Shown here piece by piece: positions 25,265-36,300 of a stretch of 41,650 nt of DNA. This DNA comes from Bacteroidales bacterium. Lineage in GTDB: Bacteria; Bacteroidota; Bacteroidia; Bacteroidales; WCHB1-69. The position numbers and the translations under genes are program-made. Below the pieces are notes generated by a model. The model ran no database searches. It saw nothing but the letters and a program-made list of their open reading frames with translations, and was not told where the DNA came from. The stretch spans positions 1-41,650 of the forward strand of contig JAGCXN010000003.1 of the NCBI GenBank assembly GCA_017961265.1, written 5' to 3'. Numbering within the stretch: the stretch's first letter is position 1; every line of letters begins with the position of its first letter.

Positions 25265-25285
25265 ATAATTTTGTGTTTCTATACA

Positions 25286-26611
25286 TTATTCCAACCCTGC
25301 CTTGATTTCCGGCACCAGCCGGTCGATGTCGCCCGCGCCGACGGTGAGCAGCACCTGCGGGCGATTTTCGCAAAGATACGGAACCAGCATCTCCTTGCTG
25401 ACCAGTATCTTGCTCTTGGATGAAATCTGTTCCAAAAGCCACTGCGACGTGATGCCTTCGATGGGAAGTTCCCGAGCCGGGTATATGTCAAGCAGGATGA
25501 CGTGGTCGGCGAGGGAGAGCACTTCGGCGAACTGTGGCCCGAAGTCGCGGGTGCGGGTGTAGAGATGCGGTTGGAAAATCACCGTGAGTTCCTTGTCTGC
25601 ATACAGTTTCTTCACCGCTGTGACGATGGCGCGGATCTCTTCCGGATGGTGGGCGTAGTCGTCGATGAAGACGAGGTCGTTGCGGCAGATCTGGTAGTCG
25701 AAGCGCCGTTTTACGCCGTTAAATGTCTTCATCTGGCACTGAATCTGCGTTTCGGTGAACCCCAGCAACAGCCCGACGGCGCAGGCTGCGGCGGCATTGG
25801 TGACATTGTGCATCCCGGAAACCCCAATGGAGAAGAGATGTGCGGTTTCCTTTTTTTCTGTGAGGGTGAAGCGGGCGGTTGTCGGTTCCATCTCCACATT
25901 GCTAATTCGATAGTCGCAGCCGTCATCGGTGCCATACACCAATTTATGCGGGTGCGTAATCAAGTCCGCCACTTTTTCGTGAATGACCAGAAATCCGTCT
26001 TTATCGACTTGGTTTGCAAAGAGTTGAAAAGACTCAATAAGATGATTGCGGTCACCGTAAATGTCCAGATGGTCGGCATCCATGGAGGTGATGACGGCTA
26101 TGTTCGGGTATAGTGTAAGGAAGGAACGGTCGAATTCGTCCGCCTCCACTACCGCTGTATCGAAATCTTTGTTAATGACGATGTTGCTGTCGAAATTCTT
26201 GGCAATACCACCGATGAATGCGGTGATTTTACGGTAAGGGTCCAGCAGGTGGGCCAGCATCGACGTGGTGGTGGTTTTTCCGTGGGTACCGGCCACCGCC
26301 ACCGTGAAATGCCCCTTCGTCAGAAGTCCCAGTACTTCGGAACGCTTGTAGATAGGAATGTTATGTTCTTGAAAATAAAGATATTCCTTATGGTTTTTGG
26401 GAACTGCAGGAGTGTAAACCACATATTCTACATCATCAGGAATTTGGGTTATATCCTCTTCGAAATGGAGGATGGCACCGGCTCCCTGAAGCTGCTCCGT
26501 GAGAAAGGAAGGGGTGCGGTCATAGCCATAAACTTTTTTCTCGCATTGCAGAAAAAAGCGGGCGATGGCGCTCATCCCGATTCCACCGATTCCAATAAAA
26601 TAGACGGACAT
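25286..26611 (-). CDS. murC: UDP-N-acetylmuramate-L-alanine ligase
   Basis: Adds L-Ala to UDP-MurNAc, the first amino acid of the peptidoglycan stem. 441 residues. Starts with YFIGIGGIGMSAIARF; the ATP loop is AVAGTHGKTTTTSMLAHLL; the central domain has VVEADEFDRSFL and SMDADHLDIYGD; the C-terminal domain has FIDDYAHHPEEIRAIV. It follows murG by 3 bases, the normal dcw order, but ftsQ, ftsA and ftsZ do not follow. Confidence 0.96.
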   Translation of the reverse strand: MSVYFIGIGGIGMSAIARFFLQCEKKVYGYDRTPSFLTEQLQGAGAILHFEEDITQIPDDVEYVVYTPAVPKNHKEYLYFQEHNIPIYKRSEVLGLLTKGHFTVAVAGTHGKTTTTSMLAHLLDPYRKITAFIGGIAKNFDSNIVINKDFDTAVVEADEFDRSFLTLYPNIAVITSMDADHLDIYGDRNHLIESFQLFANQVDKDGFLVIHEKVADLITHPHKLVYGTDDGCDYRISNVEMEPTTARFTLTEKKETAHLFSIGVSGMHNVTNAAAACAVGLLLGFTETQIQCQMKTFNGVKRRFDYQICRNDLVFIDDYAHHPEEIRAIVTAVKKLYADKELTVIFQPHLYTRTRDFGPQFAEVLSLADHVILLDIYPARELPIEGITSQWLLEQISSKSKILVSKEMLVPYLCENRPQVLLTVGAGDIDRLVPEIKAGLE

Positions 26612-26614
26612 GAC

Positions 26615-27724
26615 TTACAGTTCCAGAATGTTTTCAACGATTTTCTCCACTGCGTCAGGTTGGGCGAACAGCTTCATTGCTTCTGACATCTCCTCACACT
26701 TGCGGCTGTCACTGAGCAGGTCGGTAAGGGCGGGCATCAGTGCGAACGAAACCTCGCTGTCCTTCACGAGGATGGCGGCGCCTTTGTCGGAAAGTGCGAG
26801 CGCGTTCTTGGTTTGGTGATCTTCCGCTGCGTACGGGAACGGCACGAGAATGGTTGGAGCTCCAACAATGCCCAGTTCTGCAATGGCTAATGCACCGGCA
26901 CGGGAGATGATGAGGTCGGCAATGCCGTATGCGTCATTCATGTTCCGGATGAAGGGGACGATTTTGATCTCATCATTCTGCATCATTGACAGTGCCATTT
27001 CGTTTTGTTTGTAATAGCTTTCCCCCGTTTGCCAGATGACTTGAATGCCTAACTGTTTGATCTTTCCAATGTTGGAAAGCATAACTTGGTTGATACTTTT
27101 GGCTCCGAGACTGCCGCCGATGACCAACAATGTTTTTTTGTCGGGATTAAGGCCGAAGAACTGGTAGGATTCAGGGCGTTTCTTTTCCAACTGAAGGATT
27201 TGTTTGCGGATGGGGTTGCCGGTTTTGACGATTTTCTCTTTCGGGAAGAAGCGTTCGAGACCGTCGTATGCCACGCAGATGCGGCGCACTTGGCGAGACA
27301 GGATTTTGTTGGTGACACCAGGGTAGGAGTTCTGCTCCTGAATGAGAGTTGGGATGCCCAAGGCGTTGGCAGCCTGAAGGGCAGGGCCGCTGGCAAATCC
27401 GCCGACTCCGATGGCGACATCAGGCTGGAAATTGCGGATAATCTCCTTGGCACGGCGCAACGCCTTCATCGTAACAAAGGGAAGTTTCAGGTTCTTCCAG
27501 ATTCCTTTGGCGGAAAAATCGCGGGACATTCCGTAAATGCGAAGCCCTTCGATTTTGTAACCCGCATCGGGAACGCGGCGCATCTCCATTTTGTCGTCCG
27601 CACCGATGAATAGGATTTCAGCATCCGGAACCACGGCCTTGATCCGGTCTGCGATGGCAACGGCAGGGAAAATGTGTCCGCCTGTTCCACCACCTGATAT
27701 CAGAAAACGTTTTTTGTCGCTCAT
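26615..27724 (-). CDS. murG: UDP-GlcNAc:undecaprenyl-PP-MurNAc-pentapeptide GlcNAc transferase
   Basis: Makes lipid II from lipid I on the inner face of the cytoplasmic membrane (GT28 family). 369 residues. Glycine loops ISGGGTGGHIFPAVAIAD and VGGFASGPALQAAN, then the donor-site motif VIGGSLGAKSINQ and ISRAGALAIAELGIVGAPTILVPFPYAAEDHQTKNA. First gene of the murG-murC pair, with a promoter directly upstream. Confidence 0.97.
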   Translation of the reverse strand: MSDKKRFLISGGGTGGHIFPAVAIADRIKAVVPDAEILFIGADDKMEMRRVPDAGYKIEGLRIYGMSRDFSAKGIWKNLKLPFVTMKALRRAKEIIRNFQPDVAIGVGGFASGPALQAANALGIPTLIQEQNSYPGVTNKILSRQVRRICVAYDGLERFFPKEKIVKTGNPIRKQILQLEKKRPESYQFFGLNPDKKTLLVIGGSLGAKSINQVMLSNIGKIKQLGIQVIWQTGESYYKQNEMALSMMQNDEIKIVPFIRNMNDAYGIADLIISRAGALAIAELGIVGAPTILVPFPYAAEDHQTKNALALSDKGAAILVKDSEVSFALMPALTDLLSDSRKCEEMSEAMKLFAQPDAVEKIVENILEL

Positions 27725-27746
27725 AAAAATTCATATTATAAAACCT

Positions 27747-27755
27747 GCAAATTTA
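27747..27755 (-). promoter_or_regulatory. -7 promoter element (TAAATTTGC) for murG-murC
   Basis: GCAAATTTA on the plus strand, 23 bases upstream of the murG start. Confidence 0.72.
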
Positions 27756-27831
27756 CAATGTATTGGATGATAGCGGGAATACTTTTGCATTTATTTGCTA
27801 ACCGCTGGCGGTTAATTCCCGATGAAATTTG

Positions 27832-27840
27832 TACCTTTGC
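27832..27840 (+). promoter_or_regulatory. -7 promoter element (TACCTTTGC) for the nucleotide-sugar dehydratase
   Basis: TACCTTTGC lies 17 bases upstream of the ATG at 27857, divergent from the murG promoter. Confidence 0.75.
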
Positions 27841-27856
27841 CGCCCAATTTGTAACT

Positions 27857-29743
27857 ATGAAGAACTTTATCAAATCGCTCGGTATCGTTTCGAGCGTGTG
27901 GATTTTCCTGATTGACATACTCTGCGTCTTTTTTGCCGGATTGTTGTCCATGTGGCTTCGTTCCGACTTCACCGGACTTCAGCCAGCACTCTTCGTGCCT
28001 GCCGACTATCTCGTTGTTCCATTGGTGATTGTCGCCGTTCGTGCCATTTTCTTTTTTCTTTTTAAGACCTATAAAACCATTGTACGCTACACCAATACGA
28101 AGGATGTTTTTCGCATTTTTTTCGCCACCCTTGCCGGTTCCGCCACTTTCGTCATCATCAATATAGTGTCGTATGTGATTACCGAGCGGTTCGTTGTGCC
28201 GCACTCCGTAGTAGTGATGGAATTTTTCATTACGATGATGGCGATGATTTTTTACCGTCTTACCTTCAAAATGCTTTATCTGGAAACGGTGAATCCCGCA
28301 AAAAACAAGCGGGATATTGTCATTGTGGGTGCCGGTGCCGCTGGTCTCACCACAAAGCGCGCCCTTGATCAGGATGCTCAGAGCAAATATAATGTGTTGG
28401 CCTTCTTCGACAGTGACCCGAACAAGGTGGGAAAGAAAATAGAAGATGTCGAAGTCTTTGACTATAATGCTCTTGATGATTACCTCTCAAAGCACCGAAT
28501 CAATTTTATGATTATTGCTATCCAGAACCTTCCCGCTGGAAAGAAAAACGAGATTACCGAAATAGGTCTGAAATACGGGACCAAAGTCCTCGTCGTTCCG
28601 CCAGTGGTAAAATGGATTAACGGTGAATTGAGTTTCAAGCAGATTAAGAAAGTGAAAATAGAGGAGTTGCTGGAACGAGGCCAAATCGTATTGGATACCA
28701 ATCTGATAGAAAAAGATTTGTGCGGACAGACAATCCTGATTACAGGTGCCGCTGGTTCCATCGGCAGCGAAATCGTGCGGCAGGTGATGAAGTTCGCTTA
28801 CAAACGCCTCATCCTCATCGACAATGCCGAAACACCCGTCTTTTTCCTTCGTAATGAATGTTATGCATCCAACGGGTTGAAAAACATTGATATAGAAATT
28901 GTGAATATCCGTGATATGGAAAAAATGGAGGCGATTATTGATCGTGAGCGTCCGTCCATCATTTACCATGCCGCTGCCTACAAGCATGTCCCGATGATGG
29001 AGGAGAATGTGGGGGCCGCCATTAAGACCAACGTGGAGGGGACACGCCGCCTCGCCGACCTCGCCGTAAAGTACGGTGTGCAGAAGTTCGTGATGGTCTC
29101 CACCGACAAGGCCGTCAATCCGACCAACGTGATGGGTGCGTCCAAACGAATTGCCGAAATTTACGTACAGTCGCTAAATTTCCAGCAAGATACCACCCGT
29201 TTTATCACCACCCGCTTCGGCAACGTCCTCGGTACCAACGGCTCCGTCATTCCCATTTTCCGACGTCAGATCGCCGAAGGTGGTCCCGTCACCGTCACCC
29301 ACCCCGACATCACCCGCTTCTTCATGACCATCCCCGAAGCGTGCCAGCTCGTCATCAATGCCGGTGCAATGGGGCAGGGGGGAGAAATCTTCATCTTTGA
29401 CATGGGCAAGCCCATCCGCATCTATGACCTCGCCGTCAAAATGATCAAACTGTCGGGTCTGACCCTCGGAAAAGACATCCAGATTGCCTTCACCGGCCTC
29501 CGCCCCGGCGAAAAGCTCTATGAGGAACTGCTTGCCAACAAGGAGAATACGATTGAAACGCCCAATCCCAAAATCATGATTGCCAAGGTCCGCACCTACC
29601 AGTACGAGGAGGTGGTGAAGGAAATCGACGACCTCATCGCCCTCAAAAACGGCGATCCCTTCGCCATCGTCCGCAAGATGAAGGAGATCGTCCCCGAATA
29701 CGTCAGCAAGAATTCGCAGTTTGCAGCTGTAGAAACGCCATAA
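27857..29743 (+). CDS. Membrane nucleotide-sugar 4,6-dehydratase (CapD/WbpM/PglF family)
   Basis: Large membrane-bound SDR that converts UDP-GlcNAc (or a similar sugar) into its 4-keto-6-deoxy form for surface polysaccharide or glycan synthesis. 628 residues: four N-terminal transmembrane helices (about 8-34, 48-70, 85-107, 115-135), a CoA-binding-like Rossmann domain starting DIVIVGAGAAG, and the catalytic SDR domain with ITGAAGSIGSEI near residue 295. STDKAVNPTNVMGASKR carries the catalytic Asp-Lys variant of the family. I take the ATG at 27857 (MKNFIKS), after the promoter. The last four codons and the stop lie inside a repeat palindrome. Confidence 0.93.
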   Translation: MKNFIKSLGIVSSVWIFLIDILCVFFAGLLSMWLRSDFTGLQPALFVPADYLVVPLVIVAVRAIFFFLFKTYKTIVRYTNTKDVFRIFFATLAGSATFVIINIVSYVITERFVVPHSVVVMEFFITMMAMIFYRLTFKMLYLETVNPAKNKRDIVIVGAGAAGLTTKRALDQDAQSKYNVLAFFDSDPNKVGKKIEDVEVFDYNALDDYLSKHRINFMIIAIQNLPAGKKNEITEIGLKYGTKVLVVPPVVKWINGELSFKQIKKVKIEELLERGQIVLDTNLIEKDLCGQTILITGAAGSIGSEIVRQVMKFAYKRLILIDNAETPVFFLRNECYASNGLKNIDIEIVNIRDMEKMEAIIDRERPSIIYHAAAYKHVPMMEENVGAAIKTNVEGTRRLADLAVKYGVQKFVMVSTDKAVNPTNVMGASKRIAEIYVQSLNFQQDTTRFITTRFGNVLGTNGSVIPIFRRQIAEGGPVTVTHPDITRFFMTIPEACQLVINAGAMGQGGEIFIFDMGKPIRIYDLAVKMIKLSGLTLGKDIQIAFTGLRPGEKLYEELLANKENTIETPNPKIMIAKVRTYQYEEVVKEIDDLIALKNGDPFAIVRKMKEIVPEYVSKNSQFAAVETP

Positions 29744-29757
29744 TATGACGTCTCTAC
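29729..29757. repeat. GAGACG palindrome, copy 4, covering the dehydratase stop codon
   Basis: A 29-base inverted repeat with arms GTAGAAACGCCAT and ATGACGTCTCTAC (two mismatches) and loop AAT. The TAA stop (29741-29743) straddles arm and loop, and residues VETP of the protein are encoded by the element. Confidence 0.82.
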
Positions 29758-29761
29758 TATT

Positions 29762-29815
29762 GCGGTGGTTTCGACAGGCTCAACCACCGCGGCGCCTGAG
29801 CTTGTCGAAGGCGCC
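29762..29815. repeat. REP-like double hairpin with complementary loops
   Basis: Hairpin 1: 9-bp stem GCGGTGGTT/AACCACCGC with the 11-base loop TCGACAGGCTC. Hairpin 2 follows at once: 7-bp stem GGCGCCT/AGGCGCC with loop GAGCTTGTCGA. The second loop is the reverse complement of the first at 10 of 11 positions, so the two are inverted copies of one REP-type unit. Confidence 0.82.
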
Positions 29816-29837
29816 CGCGGCACGGGCGACAGGTACG
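29811..29837. repeat. GC-rich direct repeat, copy A
   Basis: 27 bases, matching 30077-30103 at 26 positions. The similarity continues more weakly (AACACC ... GATGCCGC) for about 30 further bases. Confidence 0.75.
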
Positions 29838-29935
29838 AAAAAACACCTGCGGGTGATGCCGCGAAAAAGAAACAGCCGCGAATTACGCGGATGACGCGAA
29901 TTTGTTGATGACGAACCTATGGCGGAGTAGAGGAG

Positions 29936-29963
29936 ATTCCGACCGCCTGACGGCGTGCGGAAT
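29936..29963. repeat. Imperfect hairpin ATTCCG ... CGGAAT
   Basis: A 28-base inverted repeat: 6 bp, a 2-base internal mismatch, then CCGC pairs with GCGG-type arm around TGAC. Confidence 0.55.
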
Positions 29964-30076
29964 GGCGCTGTTTAGTTGAGTCGTTGTTCCTGCACAAGGA
30001 CTTCTTCCATTTTCTATACAACTACCCCGCACATCGTGCACCCCTTCTTTGGAAGAAGGGGAATATTCCCGTGCGC

Positions 30077-30103
30077 CCGCCCGCGGCACGGGCGACGGGT
30101 ACG
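30077..30103. repeat. GC-rich direct repeat, copy B
   Basis: Second copy of the 29811-29837 sequence, same orientation, 266 bases downstream. Confidence 0.75.
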
Positions 30104-30175
30104 GAAGAACACCACGGATGATGCCGCAGAAAAGTGAATGGAACGAATTCACGCGGGACAAAAACGGGACAAAAG

Positions 30176-30208
30176 AAAAACGCTGCCGTGGGATTTGGCA
30201 GCGTTTTT
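30176..30208. terminator. Bidirectional intrinsic terminator
   Basis: Perfect 12-bp stem AAAAACGCTGCC / GGCAGCGTTTTT with a 9-base loop, giving a T tract on both strands. It can end transcripts from the dehydratase (plus) and from the T9SS cargo gene (minus). Confidence 0.88.
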
Positions 30209-30295
30209 GTTACCTTGGTGTCCGCGACAACGATTGAAGCGGTTATGAGGACTTTAGGACGAAATTTGAGCGGAAAGCGTGCCCGGTCGCCCTAA

Positions 30296-33314
<3,019 letters not shown>

Positions 33315-33324
33315 GTCGATTCCA

Positions 33325-36300
33325 TTAGAACGGATAGCCTATGCTGAAATTGAGGCGCAGACCATCCAGAACAGAAGGCATATTGTAATATTTGGTGATT
33401 GGCCGCGTGAAATCCGTCTTGCCCTCCTTGGTGTATTTGTAGGTCTGGTAAGGAGCGTGGATGCCTACCCCTAAGTCCAGGCGGATAACGAGTCCGTCGA
33501 TGTCGAGGCGGAGTCCCGCACCGGTACCAAGGGCAATCTGCTTCGCGATATTGGGATTTCCGATAATTCCGTTATGCAGTTCTTCAGTTATCCCCATTCT
33601 CTCGACAAGCAACGCATATTCTTCATCACTCATAAATTCGGAGACGTCATACCAGTTCCATACGTTGCCGGCATCGAGGAATACGGAGCCATAGAGTTTC
33701 CAAACGATGGGGAAGCGCAGTTCGAAGTTTGCTTCGAGTTTTATATCGCCGGCATGGAAAAAGTTCTGGTTGTATTTGGTGCTATGGAAATTTCCCGGTC
33801 CGTAGGCGTATGGGGCGGCCGCACGCAAACTGTTGGGGCCGCCGGCATAGAAGGATTCGGAAAGCGGAGCAGACTCATAGGAGTTGCCCATCGGCAGATT
33901 GGCGCCTGCATAGAGACGCGTGGCGATGCATACCTTATCCGTCAGGTTGAACCGATTCCACAGTTCGGCCGTCACCTTGACGAACTGGTCGAAGGGGATA
34001 TTGCCAATCTCTTTGTCGTGCTCACTCCACTTGTGCCTGAAGATGCAATAGATGGCGTTCGTCAGGTTGCCGGATTCTTTGACCTCGAAGTCAAACATGG
34101 TGTTGACTTTCCGCTGGGTGCGGTAGTCACTGTAGGTGATTCCATAGCCGATGGAGGGGACGAACTCGTTTCCTGAAAGCAGTTTGAGGAGTTCTGGATG
34201 GTCGATCGCTTCCCGAAGCACATCTTGTGACTCAGCCTTCACTCTGACTATTGAAAGAGAGGCGGGCGTGAAGACATGCGTGACATAACGAGACGAGTGG
34301 ATGAAATACGAGAAGGCTCCGTAGAGCTTGTGAATTCCGTATCCGCCTGCTATGTTCTCGTACTTGTATCCTATCCTGTAGCGGGTATCGCCGTCGGGGT
34401 TGTTGTTTCCCACCCAGTGCAGATACGGAAAGACAAATGCGGCATCCACACCGAATTTGTAGGTGTTGGTCATTTTCGGATCTCCCGGCTGTCGTTTGCG
34501 CAGCGACCAATAGTATGCCCCATAGCCCTTGACCGTGAATGTCTCTCCCCGCCCTAAAAGGTTCTTTATTGAATGGGCAAGGATAATGTTAGGACCGAGA
34601 CTATTGTTGGAACGATAGGCGACATCCGCCTCAGCCGAGAAATTGTGTATGCGTATGATAGAGTCGCCCAATGAAGGCGCGAACCGGTTGAGCCTCCATT
34701 GCTTGGTGGCCGCCACACCTATGCCGGACTTAGTGAGCTCGCCTTCAAAGATGTTGTCATAATCGCGTTGCGAAAACGAGCGCAGAAAAACATTGCCTGA
34801 TGGGGTCAGTTTGAAGTCTGCGGATATAAGGCTGAGCAATCCATTGGCCTTATTGACCTCCGGATTGTCGGAGATGGTGGAGCCGACCGTGATGCGCATT
34901 TTATCATGGAACAGGGACTTGCTGATGGCAATATTCATGTCATTGGTCTTGCCGGACGCATGGTTGGTCTGTCCACTGCTGATATCAATATCTATTTTAT
35001 TCCCTATCTTGGAATTGGCCATCGCGGCATTGATACGGCTGTTGATGATGCTGTTCAGGGCATATCCGCTCTTTTGCGCAGCCACATTGCTTTCACCCAT
35101 ATACATTCCGGTGGTGAGCAATACAGCCGCTATGCCTTCACGGTTGTCTTCATCCAAAGAAGCGAGTTCATGAGTGATGGTTTCGTCATCCGGCGCCTCA
35201 AGGAAGAAACCTATGGCGTTAAGACCTACCGAATCAAGTACACCAGTTACTCGTACGCCAGTATTGAAGACCACACGTCGTGTCTCTTCGCCTTCCGATT
35301 GCACATCGGCTTTCACCTGTTGCGATGCGGAGACGTTCAGCATCGTCTGCCCTAAGGGGCCGTTGAAGGTGACGTTACTTCCTGAATCCACATGGAAGGG
35401 TATCATGGGATATAAATTGGGCGAATAGCGGACCAATCCTTCGTCTATATTGATCTTTCCGCCCAAGTTAAGTTCCCCGTCAGCAGTACCATACTGCACG
35501 TTGACCGTACCGTGAGGTTTGACTTGAGCCAGATTCTTCTTGTCGATGGGATAGGTGAGATCGGTGGAGGGCAGAATCGTGACATCGACATCAGCGAGGA
35601 GACTGTCTATCGGCCCAGTCACCCGTCCGCGGATACCGGTTGACAATTCACCATAGACAGGGAAAGGTCCGTTTTTTTCCAGTTGCACCGGGGCGAAATT
35701 ATCCGCAGACAAATCCACATCCACCAGCATCGTATTGATATCCAGGCCTCCGTTCAGCGCCAGATAGGAACCATTGGTGCTAATGATGCGCACGTCGTTG
35801 AGCTTTACCTTGTTGTGCTCCATCACGATAGGCGTTTCGCTCAGACTCATTTTCACATCGTAGGGCTTGTAGTGGGCGGTTACATCCAGCGGTTTCACTT
35901 CGGCGGAAAGGTCCATTTCTGCAGGCAGACCGTCTGCGGAAGCTTTAACTCTCGCAAAACCGTCTATGTCGATATCTTCCATATCGAGAATGTTGTTCAC
36001 CAGTTCAAGCGGAATGTCGTCCAACCGCACATCCGCCCGGACGGCATGGTCGAACTGCTCAGATGGCGTGATTCGGATGTCCACCGTTTGATCTCCAAGA
36101 TCCAATTCATCGTAGATGAGACTGTCCAATGCAAGGTGTCCCGTTCCCTTCAGCTCGCGCCCGTTCCGTTCCAGATTCAGCTGCAGCGCAGCATCGGTGC
36201 AGATGTCACGTACATCCATCACGCCGTCGGTAATGCTGGTGTTGGCCGTGAGCGCGGCGGTGGTCCTGCCTTCCGTCATGCTCACCCGCATGGCCGCCGT

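Larger units (their letters stand above)
29744..30295. other. Repeat-rich spacer between the dehydratase and T9SS cargo genes
   Basis: 552 bases without a supported gene; short frames here have no family similarity. In order it holds the tail of palindrome copy 4, a REP-like hairpin pair (29762-29815), a GC-rich direct repeat (first copy 29811-29837), a segment with alternating ACGCGxATGACGCGAATT patterns (about 29877-29903), a hairpin at 29936-29963, the second copy of the direct repeat (30077-30103), and a bidirectional terminator (30176-30208). It looks like an accumulation site for small palindromic elements. Confidence 0.7.

Noticed and set aside
30049-30237. 62-codon frame in the repeat-rich spacer
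   Set aside because: It consists of repeat sequence and terminator, with no conserved features.
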